Of a stretch of 64,000 bases of DNA, positions 37,401 to 49,215 are shown one piece after another (position 1 is the first letter of the stretch; each line of letters begins with the position of its first letter). The position numbers and the translations under genes were made by a program. The notes under the pieces were generated by a model. The model ran no database searches. It was not told the DNA's origin and saw only the letters and a program-made list of their open reading frames with translations. Source of the stretch: Malus domestica (lineage: Eukaryota > Streptophyta > Magnoliopsida > Rosales > Rosaceae). The DNA lies in contig NC_091670.1 of assembly GCF_042453785.1 (NCBI RefSeq), positions 39,443,501-39,507,500 of the forward strand. Direction: 5' to 3'.

Positions 37401-40013
37401 TGCATTTATTCGTTCTTGTTAACTCATCCCTTGTATACTTGGTCTTATTTTGTTTAAATTGGCTACTGACACAGGATTGTAAAAAGAATGCATATATGGA
37501 GGCAGAGTTGCACTGTTCAAATGCCATACAAATCATGGAAAGGAAGCTGAGAACAGCATGCCATGCTAGTGATGCTAATATTGATAATGTTGGGAAGGTA
37601 AACAACAGTGGGTTGCTTCTGTGGTCTTTTAACATTTTCATTAATGTTTTTTTAATATTTGAATTTTCTTTTTCTAGGTTCTTGATGGTCTTCTATCCGA
37701 CTATGAAGCAGCAAGTCATGGTCCAGCAAAATGGCAGAAACTGACCATGTTCTTACAGAAGAGGTTTGCCAATTGTCTTTATTTCCTTCTTTTTGATTAA
37801 TGTATGAGTGCATATTAACGGATTGGACAAAATCCAAATTCACAGTTTTGAAGGGCCAATACTTGACCTCGTCAAGAGACTGATTGACCAAGCTGGGTCA
37901 GAGAAGAATACCCTCATGTTGAGGTGCCGCTCATTAGAAGATAAGTTGGGGTTACTTAACAAGCAGCTGGAGTCTAGTGAGAAGTCGAAGTCTGAATATC
38001 TTAAGCGTTATGAGGATGCTATCAATGACAAGAAGAAGCTAGCTGATGAATATATGGGCCGCATAAATAACTTGCAGAGTAATCACAGTTCATTGGGTGA
38101 GAGATGTTCTGGCTTGATTAAAACATTGGATTCTGCAAAGCAGGAATCCTTAGAGTGGAAAAGAAAATATGAACATGTCTTATCAAGGCAGAAGGCTGAG
38201 GAAGATCAATGGAGTTCTGAAATTGCAATTCTCAAGTCCCGATGCAGTGCTGGTGAAGCAAGGCTGGCTGCTGCTCGGGAACAAGCTCAGTCTGCTCAAG
38301 AGGAGGCTGAGGAGTGGAAACGCAAGTATGACAATGCTTTTAGAGAAGCAAAAGCTGCTCTGGAGAAGGCTGCAACTGTCCAAGAGCGTTCAAGTAAGGA
38401 AACTCAGAAGAGAGAAGATGCTTTGAGGGCAGAATTCGCTGATACTCTGGCTGATAAGGTGATCCTCTCTCTCTCTCTCTCACACACACACGCACAGAGA
38501 CAGAGAAACACATACAAACACGCACATTCACATGCACACTCCAATTCTCTAGTTTCTTATGGGATTCTGACTTGTTTTTCTTGTTGATTAATATTTAGGA
38601 GGAGGAAATAAAGGATAAGACGGCAAAGATTGAACATGCAGAGCAGTGCTTGACAACTCTAAGGTTAGAATTGAAGGTGAGTTTGAATCTTGACACTTTG
38701 TAAGAATTGTTTTATGAGTTTGAATCTTCTCAACTCTCAGATTATAGTTCCATATCATTTGGTTATGCTCACAGTTACACACAGTTGGGAGGTTAACAGT
38801 GGGGTGGTTGTGCTAAGACTATTCTGATTGGTTATTTTAAAGTTCCCTAAAAATCATTGAAATTCGATCAAGAAGAATTCTTATTTTGCATGAGTTTTCT
38901 TCTCGTGTGGTTGCCTGTTTCAACACATATTTATCAATGATGTGATTGTTAACAATTGCACATCATTTGCAGGCTGCCCAATCGAAAGTAGATAGCTATG
39001 ATGCTGAAACATCATCCATGAAGCTTGAAATAAAGGAGTTAAGTAAAAAATTAGAAGCTACAAATGCAAAGGCCCACTCATTTGAGAGAGAGAAAAAGAT
39101 ACTGGAGCAGGAGAAGATATATCTGGAGCAGAAGTACGAATCTGATATAAAAAGATTTGACGAAGTGCAAGAAAGGTGCAAAATTGCTGAAAAGGAAGCA
39201 ACAAGAGCAACTGATATTGCTGATAGAGCACGGGCTCAAGCAGATACTGCTCAGAAGGAAAAGAGTGAGATGCAGAGATTGGCAATGGAAAGATTGGCTC
39301 AAATTGAGAGGGCTGAGAGGCTTATTGAAAGTTTGCAAAGGGAAAAAAGAGACTTGGATAATGAACTAGACAGAATTCGTGTATCAGAGATGGAAGCTCA
39401 TTCGAAAGTTACCCTACTGGAGGGAAGAGTTGAAGAACGAGAGAAAGAAATAGAATTGCTTTTGAAATCAAATAACGAGCAGAGAACTAGTACTGTTCAG
39501 GTTCTTCAAGGCCTTCTGGAAAGTGAGCGCGCAGCACATGCAGATGCAAACAATAGGGCAGACCACCTCTCTCATCAGCTACAACTTGCACAATCACAAC
39601 TGGATTCACTCCAGCAAGAATTGACTTCTGTTCGGCTGAATGAAACAGCATTGGATAGCAAGTTAAGGACTACTTCCCGTGGGAAACGCTCAAGGGTAGA
39701 CGACTATGAAATGGGCATGGACTCTGTTCAAGACGTGGAGATGAGTGATCGGATTTTAAGAGTGAATAAGAGGTCTAGAAGTACTACCAGTCCGCACACA
39801 CAAAAAGAAGATGGTGGTTCAGTATTCAAGGGAGATGATGATACCCGCAGTCAGCAAACCAATTCGGAAGACTATAAAAAGTTCACCGTTGCAAAAATTA
39901 AGCAAGAACTCACAAAACATAATTTTGGTGCCGAAGTGCTCGAGTTGAGAAGCAATGCTAGCAAAAAAGATTGGCTTGATCTGTACGAGAAATGCATCCT
40001 CCAGAAGTTGTGA
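34484..40013 (+). CDS. GBPL3: Guanylate-binding protein-like GTPase, GBPL3 type
   Basis: A dynamin-superfamily large GTPase of the GBP group; the Arabidopsis relative GBPL3 forms nuclear immune condensates. Fourteen exons: 34484-34729, 35359-35520, 35632-35697, 35790-35930, 36087-36200, 36418-36519, 36636-36821, 36935-37024, 37089-37223, 37475-37597, 37678-37763, 37846-38458, 38599-38676 and 38973-40013. They sum to 3183 nt, 1060 residues, close to the ~1080 of GBPL3. The P-loop is GRARQGKS (residues 70-77), the switch region is STHRPCTKGLW, the Walker-B-like motif is DTEG (126-129) and the GBP RD motif is WLLRDFYL. A helical domain follows, then ~450 residues of coiled coil (exons 12-14). 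A basic patch (GKRSRVDDYE, RVNKRSRS) may be a nuclear localisation signal. The tail (KFTVAKIKQELTKHNFGAEV) resembles a SAP-like helix pair. The Pro/Ser-rich N-terminus is typical of the plant clade. No defects were found. Confidence 0.95.
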
Positions 40014-40547
40014 CCAGTTTAAATCTACAGGGAGTCGTTGCAGGTAACTAGTCCAGGATCTAGCAAAAGCTTCAAGATCTCAATGGTTTGGTTTTCTGGT
40101 AAACCTCACCGGCGTTGCTGCAAATAGTACGTTTTATTCTAGTGTGACTACAGAAGGTTGAAATATTTAGGCGCCGGCGCTTTAGGAATTTGAGATCAAC
40201 TACCCTTTAGGTTAGCTGTCATTAATTTGCCTTTATCTGTGTGTGTGTGTGTTTTTGCATCCTTTCCGTCTCCGAGTTTTACACATGCGAGCATGTTTCT
40301 TTGTTGTTCGCCGGTGTGATTCATCACGCGTCTTAGTTGTATGACGATTTCCGAGTCTAGGGATTATAAGCCTAGGGGTTGATTGGTTTGATTCAGTTTG
40401 TGCTGTGTGGTTATGTTGATGACAATAGAGAAGTTGTATTGTATTCATAGAGAAGTAAGGGATTTGTTTGTTCCAAGTCGTTTGCAACATTTCTTTTGCA
40501 TCCGAAGTTCTGCGTTTGATTCTCTTCTTGCGTGTATACGAAGTCTT

Positions 40548-40553
40548 AATAAA
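40548..40553 (+). terminator. Likely polyadenylation signal of the GBPL3-like gene
   Basis: AATAAA about 535 bases after the stop codon, just upstream of a transposon insertion that begins at 40658. Confidence 0.5.
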
Positions 40554-40657
40554 GAAAAATCTGGAACAAGACCGCCGAGATCGCAGTTACCACTTGCCAT
40601 ATTGCATGATTGTACATTCGTCTCTTTTACAACTTGATGCCCTCACAATTAGTCTTA

Positions 40658-41724
40658 TGGTGTTTACATATGGGGAAAGGATATGGTGGAATGGGAATCA
40701 TACCCCATTCCTGATTATTCCTCCGTTTACCAACTTAAGCAGAATGAACAGTTCTGCGGGCCCCACATAAAATCAGGAATTCATCTCCTGATATTGTTGA
40801 GTATTTGGATTCCGGGGAGAAGGCTCCATCCGAAATCAAATTTTCTTTCCCAAAATGCCCTACACCTTCAGCACTCCTTTCCATCTTCTCGTTGTCCTCT
40901 GCCATCCTCTCTAGTGGCTCTCTGCTCCTCCGCCGCCTCCTCTCGCTCCACCACCTTAAAATCCTCCATGTCCTCCTCCATAGGATTCGGCATAGCAAAA
41001 TCAACCAAAAAATGGTAAGCGTACCCAAAGCAAAAATCAAATCTTACAAAAATCTGAACCCAGTTGCCACCATTGATAATAATAGAAAATTCAACAACAA
41101 AAGGAAACGCAAGTGGCAGAGAAGAGAGTGGTACCAGAGAGGTCGAGGGAGAGGAGCGGGTTCGGGTGAGAGAGACCCGAGAAAGATCCGAATTGGAACT
41201 TGGGGTGGTGGAGTCCCACGCTGAGGCGCAGGCTCCGATGCCCACACGTCGCCGAAGAAGAAGCGGTAGGAACAGTGATCTCTCCGTCGGGATGAGGCTA
41301 TGAGCCGTGGGTTCTAGATAATGTCAATTTGGACGAGGACAGTGGGTTCTAGGTTAAGTAGATAAGCACGAGAATTCCACTAAGAAATCCAAAAATAAAA
41401 TAATAAAAGTATTACTAAAAAAATAAAAAAATAATAATGGCTCTCTCTTCTTAAAAAAAAAAAGAGAAAGAATAAAAGATTTACTAAAAATAATTAGCAT
41501 ATAAAATAGATTAATTAAACTAGGGGTATTTTAGTAATCACAATAGTTTTCATTCCGATTCATATGAATTAGTAAACAGTTATATAGATCAATGTCATTC
41601 CTACTCCGATTCCAGACAGTTTTAGTAAACAACTTCAAAAGGAATCTGATTTTGATTTCACCTCATTTATATTTCTTCTTAATTCAATTCCTCTCAATTT
41701 GATTACGGATTAGTAAACGCACAC
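40658..41724 (-). mobile_element. Non-autonomous Harbinger derivative, copy 2 (~1.07 kb)
   Basis: Flanked by a perfect TTA duplication (40655-40657 and 41725-41727). The left end is TGGTGTTTAC and the complement of the right end is GTGTGCGTTTACTAATCCGT, matching the Harbinger ends at 15048 and 29138 in inverse orientation. It sits directly behind the GBPL3-like gene. The open frames it contains on both strands (40683-41303) have no recognisable domain. Confidence 0.83.
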
Positions 41725-42175
41725 TTAGTACTTTTCAGAAGGTTAATCGCAAAGGAGAAAATTTAAGGTTGCCGGTATTTATATAACTTTTTTTTTTTAC
41801 CGTCTATACATTCTTTTTAATTTTTGGTATTCGGATTGGAATTAAAAAATATGAAAGGACAAAAATTAACAGAAGTGTATGAAATATAAAAGGAGGTTGT
41901 GTATAGCACCTACCAAAATTAATACAAAACTCAATAGTAAAGTCAGTCAACATTACTATTGACGGGGCTGCCTAACACCGGGTGAGATCAATGTGGGGTT
42001 GAGTGGAACTAAAATGGAGTGTTTTGTCGAAAGTGCTCTACGAATAACGGTGGTCGGGCTGTCCATACTTAGGCTTAGTAATTGAGGACAAGTATTTACA
42101 ATCTACCGATGAAATTGAAAAAGAAACCTATTAACAATGTTTCTGCAATGGGATTTTTTTTTCTTTTAGTTGTTG

Positions 42176-42218
42176 GGAACTTTAACGAAAATTTCTCGGT
42201 ATTGTTAATGAAAAACCA
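42176..42218 (+). mobile_element. MITE family A, copy 4, left part (split by LINE)
   Basis: GGGAACTTTAACGAAAATTT and onward matches the start of the MITE at 26769. It is interrupted at 42218 by the LINE and resumes at 49836. Confidence 0.65.
42204..42218 (+). repeat. Target-site duplication, left
   Basis: GTTAATGAAAAACCA, identical to 49836-49850. This 15-bp direct repeat encloses the composite LINE insertion. Confidence 0.85.
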
Positions 42219-44757
42219 AGTAGGGTTGGATACGAGTTCGAAGGAGAAATTTTGGGAAGATCTTGGAGACTTGGTGCAAGGAATTGCTCAGACGGAGAAG
42301 TTATTTATAGGAGGAGATTTAAATGGACACGTGGGCAGGGAGACAGGCAACTATGGAGGTTTTCATGGTGGCCATGGTTTTGGGGAGAGAAACGAGGATG
42401 GGGAAGCTATCTTGGATTTTGCAATGGCATATGATCTCTTCTTAGCCAACACCTTCTTTAAGAAGAGAGAAGAACATGTGATCACCTACAAGAGTGGGTC
42501 GTCAAAAACACAAATAGATTTTCTTCTAATGAGGAAAGGGGATCGTATAACTTGTAAGGATTGCAAAGTTATACCAGGAGAGAGCGTGGCTAATCAACAT
42601 CGCTTGTTGGTGATGGATGTACATATCAAAAGAGTAAGACAAAAGAACAAGACTTGGAAGTGCCCAAGGACTAGATGGTGGAATCTAAAAGAAGAAAAAC
42701 AAGCCATTTTCAAAGAGAAGGTAATCACCCAATGTGTGTGGGATAGAGAGGGGGAAGCTAGCCAAATGTGGGATTCCATGGCTAGTTGTATCCGAAAAGT
42801 AGCAAAAGAGGTATTAGGAGAGTCCAAGGGCTTTGCCCCACACCAAAAGGAATCTTGGTGGTGGAATGAGGAGGTACAAACGAAGGTGAAGGCTAAGAAG
42901 GAATGTTGTAAAGCCTTATACAAGGAGAGGACCGATGAAAATGGTGAAAGGTATAGAAAAGTGAAGCAAGAGGCGAAGAAAGCTGTCAGAGAAACTAAGT
43001 TAGCGGCTTACGACGATATGTATAAACGACTAGATACCAAAGAAGGAGAGTTGGATATCTATAAACTATCTAGAGCAAGGGAAAAGAAGACAAGGGACCT
43101 AAACCAAGTGAGGTGCATCAAGGATGAGGATGGAAATGTTCTTGCTACAGAGAACGCGGTTAAAGACAGATGGAGAGGTTATTTTCATAATCTTTTCAAT
43201 GAAGGACATGAAATGAGTGCTTCTTTAGGGGAGTTGAGTAACTCAGAAGAGTGTAGAAACTACTCTTTTTATCGTCGAATCCGGAAGGAAGAAGTGGTTG
43301 TAGCTTTGAAGAAGATGAAGCATAAAAAAGCAATAGGCCCAGACGATATACCAATCGAAGTGTGGAAATTTTTGGGAGAGACAGGTATAACATGGCTCAC
43401 TGACCTTTTCAATAGGATTTTGAAAACGAAGAAGATGCCAAATGAGTGGCGAACGAGCACTTTGGTGCCTATCTACAAGAATAAGGGCGACGTACAAAAT
43501 TGCATGAACTATAGGGGTATTAAGCTAATGAGTCATACAATGAAGCTCTGGGAGAGAGTCATTGAGCATAGATTGAGGCAAGAGACACGGGTTTCGGACA
43601 ACCAATTCGGGTTCATGCCAGGGCGCTCAATCATGGAGGCAATCTATCTCTTACGAAGATTGATGGAAAGATATAGAGATGGGAAAAAGGATTTACACAT
43701 GGTCTTTATAGATTTGGAAAAAGCGTATGATAGGGTCCCAAGAGACATTCTTTGGAGGATTTTAGAGAAGAAATGAGTACGAGTAGCATATATCCAAGCT
43801 ATAAAGGATATGTATGAAGGAGCAAAGACTGCCGTAAGAACTCATGAAGGACAAACCGAAAGCTTTCCCATAACTGTAGGATTACATCAAGGCTCATCCT
43901 TAAGTCCTTACCTTTTTGCGTTGGTAATGGATGAGTTAACAGGACATATTCAAGATGATATTCCTTGGTGTATGCTTTTCGCAGACGATATAGTGTTGAT
44001 AGATGAAACTCAGGAAGGGGTAAATGCAAAGCTTAACCTTTGGAGAGAAGTGTTGGAATCTAAAGGTCTTCGCCTAAGCCGATCAAAGACAGAATATATG
44101 GAGTGCAAGTTTAGTGCAAATGGAGGCCAAAACGAGTTAGGGGTGAGGATCGGAGATCAAGAAATACCAAAGAGCGACCGTTTTCGTTACCTAGGATCTA
44201 TCTTGCAAAAGAACGGAGAATTAGATGGAGATCTCAACCATAGAATACAAGCTGGATGGATGAAGTGGAAGAGTGCATCCGGCGTGTTGTGTGACCGCCG
44301 TATGCCACTAAAGCTCAAGGGAAAATTTTATAGGACGGCAATAAGGCCGGCGATGCTATATGGCACAAAATGTTGGGCGGTGAAACATCAACACGTACAC
44401 AAAATGGGTGTAGCGGAGATGAGGATGCTTCGTTGGATGTGTGGGCACACGAGAAAGGATAAGATTAGGAATGAGGATATCCGGGGTAAAGTAGGAGTAG
44501 CCGAAATTGAAGGAAAAATGAGAGAAAATCGGTTACGGTGGTTTGGACATGTGCAAAGAAGGCCTACTGACGCTCCGATTAGAAGATGCGACTATGGGAC
44601 AGAGGTTCAGGGCCGAAGGGGTAGAGGAAGACCTAGGAAAACTTTGGAAGAGACTCTAAGAAAAGACTTAGAGTACTTGGATCTAACGAAGGACATGACA
44701 CAGGATCGAGCACAATGGCGTTCTAAGATTCATATAGCCGATCCCACTCAGTGACTT
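42219..44757 (+). pseudogene. RTE-type LINE: endonuclease-reverse transcriptase, 5'-truncated, one stop
   Basis: The polyprotein reads from [19 protein letters not shown] to IHIADPTQ (stop at 44752-44754). An AP-type endonuclease part shows [19 protein letters not shown] and NQHRLLV. Reverse transcriptase follows, with [52 protein letters not shown] and the catalytic FADD in [10 protein letters not shown] (near 43980). The end has the [14 protein letters not shown] segment common in plant RTE elements. The only break is TGA at 43774-43776, where the family has a Gly (GGA), between EKK and VRVAYIQ. The endonuclease N-terminus is missing because the element is truncated at 42219. The upstream in-frame ATG at 42082 lies in MITE and flank sequence and is not the true start. 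The copy is young: about 2.5 kb with a single lesion. Confidence 0.9.
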
Positions 44758-45013
44758 GGATTTTCCAAGTCTCCAACTGAGAAGTTTTCCTCACTCGGGA
44801 AATTAAGGAACACTACCCCAACCTACATGCTCCACTCAGAAAGCTTCAACATACAAGCTTCAACAAAAGAAAATTCAAAGAACTTAGCGAAGAAGGCTTT
44901 GGTGTATTTAACACAATACGTTGAAATGAATGAAAGCTTATTTATTGATATCCCCGATAAGCTACAAATATGTACATATACATGAGTCAAAATAAACACA
45001 CAAGAGGGAGCCT

Positions 45014-45688
45014 TCACAAAGGTTGCTTAGGAGAAGTCTCAGCAGTCGGTAGAGCCCCAGAAAGAGAAGGCACCGGAGGGGGATCATTTGGAGCCTCAGT
45101 ACTGGACAGAACCCTAGAAGGAGGAGGCATCAGAAGTTGATCATTTGGAGCTTCATTACGCGGTACAGCCCCAGAAGACGAAGGCAATAAATGCCTTTGG
45201 AACAAACCCACAAATCTCTGATGATCAAGTAAAACCTGACCATCAGTTTCCTTCATCTGGTCAAGCTTCCTCTTCATGTTTGTAGCATAGTCATGTGCGA
45301 GCCGGTGCAACTGTTTATTCTCATGCTTGAGCCCTCTAATCTCCTGTTTGAGACTCATCACTTCAGCCGCCAATGATTCAACTTGGCGGGTTCGAGCAAA
45401 TAGGCGTTGGGCCATATTAGACACAGAACCTGCACACTGAACACTGAGAGCCAGCGAATCCTTAACAGCTAACTCATCAGACCGTTTGGAAAGTAGTTTG
45501 TTATCTTTGGGAGTGAGAAGGTTCCTGGCCACCACCGCAGCGGTCATATCATTCTTCATCACGGAATCCCCAACGGTAAGAGGACCAGTAGGGGAGACGA
45601 AGGATGGGCGCCATATGTTGTCTGGAGAAGGCGGGGCTGCCTCTTCAACAAGGTTCAAGTTAAAACGACGGTCGGAGGGGCCAGACAT
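45014..45688 (-). CDS. Unrecognised coiled-coil protein of a repetitive element
   Basis: Open frame of 224 residues from ATG at 45688. It begins MSGPSDRRFNLNLVEEAAPP, with a Pro-rich N-terminal part (IWRPSFVSPTGPL). The middle segment reads RQVESLAAEVMSLKQEIRGL and continues to about residue 145 as a clear coiled coil. The tail is three Pro/Ser repeats of the type EAPNDQLLMPPPSRVLSSTE. No nucleic-acid-binding, protease, integrase or RT motif is visible. The frame is intact inside DNA that otherwise looks like a retroelement. From memory, similar proteins are common in apple and its relatives and are usually labelled uncharacterised; that is recollection, not a search. It may be the only protein of a non-autonomous retroelement. 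Confidence 0.55.
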   Translation of the reverse strand: MSGPSDRRFNLNLVEEAAPPSPDNIWRPSFVSPTGPLTVGDSVMKNDMTAAVVARNLLTPKDNKLLSKRSDELAVKDSLALSVQCAGSVSNMAQRLFARTRQVESLAAEVMSLKQEIRGLKHENKQLHRLAHDYATNMKRKLDQMKETDGQVLLDHQRFVGLFQRHLLPSSSGAVPRNEAPNDQLLMPPPSRVLSSTEAPNDPPPVPSLSGALPTAETSPKQPL

Positions 45689-45829
45689 TTTCAAAGGTGT
45701 TGAAGAGAGAAGAGGTCGGAAAAATCAAGATCTTAGAAGTGCAAGAATGAAGCTTCTACTGGTGGAGATTCAAGTGTGCTTTGGAACTTAATGCCAGCCC
45801 CTATAAAAATCTGCACTCGACGGAGCTTC

Positions 45830-47830
45830 AGAAATCGAAGAGGCGCCTGCTCAGAAATCGAAGAGGCGTTTGCTTTCTCAAAAGCTGAGCTGCTTAGAGA
45901 TCACGAGGGTTGATCTCAGAAATCGAAGAGGCGTTTACTTTCTCAAAAGTTGGGCTGCTCAAAGACCACGAAGGCCGATCTCAGAAATCGAAGAGGCGCT
46001 CGCTTTCTCAAAAGCTGGGCTCCCCAGAGATCACGAGGGCCGATCTCAGAAATCGAAGAGGCACCTACTTTTCCAGCCTTGTCAGCACCTGTCACACGCA
46101 CACTCAGCTTTGCGGAAATTATGGGCATTATGTCGAAGACTTCTGGGGAAGTAGAAAACACATGAATCTTACTGTTCAATCACCCACTTCCCACACGCAA
46201 CAATAGCTCATGGGTACCACAGATAACTTTGCCAAAGTTCTCTGCCAAAGTTGAGCACGTGAAGCTTGCAGCTCCCACTACATCGCTCTGACCAAGAAGG
46301 GTAAAAGAATAGCAAAGAAACAGCACTAACAAAGTTTAGACCCATAAATTTTGAAGGTCTAGCTACCATATTATTACCCACAAGGGTAAAGGAACAGTAC
46401 CACTGCTGGATAATTGGAAAGTCCCTGTGTGTCAACCTCTGTGCTTTGTGGCAAGGTAGACTAGCAAACATGCCCAACCTTTACTCACATTCGAGAAAAC
46501 ACTCCCAATAAGATTGCTTGCTCCAAAATCGAAGAGGCACCGTCCTCCGAATCTCGAGAGCCAGACTCCCAACATGACTACTTTATTAAAAATCGAAGAG
46601 AGGGTAAAGGAACAGTACCATTGCTGGATAATTGGAAAGTCCCTGTGTGTCAACCTCTGTGCTTCGTGGCAAGGTAGACTAGCAAACATGCCCAACCTTT
46701 ACTCACATTCGAGAAAACACTCCCAACAAGATTGCTTGCTCCAAAATCGAAGAGGCACCGCCTTCCGAATCTCGAGAGCCAGACTCCCAACATGATTACT
46801 TTCTCAAAAATCGAAGAGACACTGCTCCCCGAATCTCCGAGAGCCAGACCCCCAGCATGATTGCTTTCTAAAAAATCGATGAGGCATCGTTCTCCGAATC
46901 AATCGAAGAGGCGCTCGCTTTCTCAAAAGCTGGGCTGCTCAGAGACCACGAGGGCCGATCTCAGAAATCGAAGAGGCACCTACTTTTCTAGCCTTGTCAG
47001 CACCTGTCACACGCACACTCAACTTTGCAGAAATTATGGGCATTCTGTCGAAGATTTCTGGTGAAGTAGAAAGCACATGAATCTTACTGTTCAATTACCC
47101 ACTTCCCACACGCAACAATAGCTCATGGGTACCACAGATAACTTTGCCAAAGTTCTCTGCCAAACTTGAGCACGTGAAGCTTGCAGCTCCCACTACATCG
47201 CTCTGACCAAGAAAGGTAAAAGAATAGCAAAGAAACAGCACTAACAAAGTTTAGACACATAAATTTTGAAGGTCTAGCTACCATATTATTACCCACAAGG
47301 GTAAAGGAACAGTACCACTGCTGGATAATTGGAAAGTCCCTGTGTGTCAACCTCTGTGCTTCGTGGCAAGGTAGACTAGCAAACATGCCCAACCTTTACT
47401 CACATTCGAGAAAACACTCCCAACAAGATTGCTTGCTCCAAAATCGAAGAGGCACCGTCCTCCGAATCTCGAGAGCCAGACTCCCAACATGACTACTTTC
47501 TCAAAATCGAAGAGAGGGTAAAGGAACAGTACCATTGCTGGATAATTGGAAAGTCCCTGTGTGTCAACCTTTGTGCTTCGTGGCAAGGTAGACTAGCAAA
47601 CATGCCCAACCTTTACTCACATTCGAGACAACACTCCCAACAAGATTGCTTGCTCCAAAATCGAAGAGTCACCGCCCTCCGAATCTCGAGAGCCAGACTC
47701 CCAACATGATTACTTCCTCAAAAATCGAAGAGACACTGCTCTCCGAATCTCGAGAGCCAGACCCCCAGCATGATTGCTTTCTCAAAAATCGAAGAGGCAT
47801 CGTTCTCCGAATCTCGAGAGCCAGATACCA
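45830..47830. repeat. Nested tandem array (~915-bp units with ~217-bp and ~60-80-bp subunits)
   Basis: Two long near-identical units are offset by about 915 bp (for example GTCAGCACCTGTCACACGCA at 46081 and 46996). Inside each is a ~217-bp subunit starting GGGTAAAGGAACAGTACCA (46384, 46602, 47299, 47516). At the smallest scale AAATCGAAGAGGC recurs more than a dozen times with CTCAAAAGCTGGGCT or CGAATCTCGAGAGCCAGACT between copies. The frames it creates on both strands are artefacts of the repeats. Confidence 0.88.
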
Positions 47831-49215
47831 CATACCACTTTTTCAAAGTGCTCTGACAGAGTTAAAACATGTGAAACTGATAGCTCCCACTACCGTGCTA
47901 TGACCAAGCAGGGTAAAGGAATAGCATTACTACTTGTTGTTAGGGAGACTCCTATATATGTCGACCTCCATCCCCAACGGACAGGCAGACCTGCAAAAAT
48001 GCTCAACCCTTCATCATATCTGAGAGGGCACTCCCAACGAAGCCTTTCGAAATATTCAGCTTTCTTTCCCCCCGATAATACCTCTGCAAACAAGCTATAC
48101 TAGAGCAAGAATATCTCATATCATCAGGGTTAAAAGCAAGAGTATCCCATATCATGCTTTTTCCCTGTCTTTTCCTTTGGCCTTGTTTTTACCTGCAAGA
48201 CAAGGAGAAAGAGAGCAATCAGTCAGCACTTGGAATCAAGCTTCCAGCCAGGAACTGACTGCCTGGAACCCCTTACCTGATTACTTACCTGGCATTGCTC
48301 TCGAGTACTCATCTTCAACATCTTATGTTTCCAGGGAAGATTCCGCATCTGCTTGAGGAACAGATAGGGCAAGTGCGAAGGATACAAGGAAGCATGTGGA
48401 GACAAGCGTAACAGCACACGTGCCGATACATCCATTACTCTGTCAAAAGCAAAAGTATCCCATATCAGCAGGGTGGAATGTACTCTAGATTTGATGGACT
48501 TGTTTTGACCCTCAATTTCTTCAGTCGGCCTTATACTCTGGAGGAAACCAGAAAACCCTCCAGCTCAGTTCAAGAATAAGCCTGTGGAAAGTTACTTCTT
48601 CAAAAGCAAAAGTATCTCATATCATCTCTTCTCATTTTTCTTCTCTTTATCCTTCATGCTGTTGCAAGATGGGGAGAAGGTGAACAATCAGTCGGAGCTC
48701 TGATTGCTTACCTTGTCTGTCACCTCTTTCAGCAGACCCCCTAGCTCGGCGACTTGGGGGACTCCTACTACATGGTTTGTATCGCGCTTGACCAAGCCTG
48801 AAACTACAAGTAAGCTTCAAGTGAAATTGATACATTACCTTGTGCATCTCCACCAGTTAAAGATACCACCCCTGGATGGAGGAAAAGTACTTCAAGAGAA
48901 GATGCCACATCTACCTATGAGACAGATAAGGCAAGTCAAGACGACACCACACTCCGATACTTAGAAGTTTCGTGATTACGAGATCATTCTCCCACAATAT
49001 TTCCTAATGTCATTTGTACTAAATCATTCACTTGTACTCACTAAAGGAGAGCTTGAACCTATGTACTTGTGTAAACCCTTCAAAATTAATGAGAACTCTT
49101 CTATTCCGTGGACGTAGCCAATCTGGGTGAACCACGTACATCTTGTGTTTGCTTTCCTATCTCTATCCATTTATATACTTATCCACACTAATGACCGGAG
49201 CAATCTAGCGAAGAT

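Larger units (their letters stand above)
44758..49215. mobile_element. Retroelement-like DNA between two LINE segments
   Basis: About 4.4 kb with no similarity to the LINE. On the minus strand there is an ORF (45014-45688) followed outward by a tandem array (45830-47830). At the right end, read on the minus strand, the segment has TACGTGGTTCACCCAGATTG followed by GGCTACGTCCACGG, a phrase typical of plant LTR R/U5 regions. The left end lacks a matching copy, so two LTRs cannot be shown. It may be a non-autonomous (LARD-like) element or a piece of one. Boundaries follow from loss of LINE similarity. Confidence 0.55.

Noticed and set aside
40683-41303. Overlapping frames up to 139 codons on both strands
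   Set aside because: They fall entirely within a non-autonomous Harbinger derivative and have no domain.
42082-42218. Upstream in-frame ATG as the LINE protein start
   Set aside because: This part is MITE and flank sequence; LINE similarity begins only after the target-site duplication at 42218.
45870-48103. Numerous ~60-110 codon frames on both strands
   Set aside because: They repeat each other and follow the tandem array; repeat translations, not genes.
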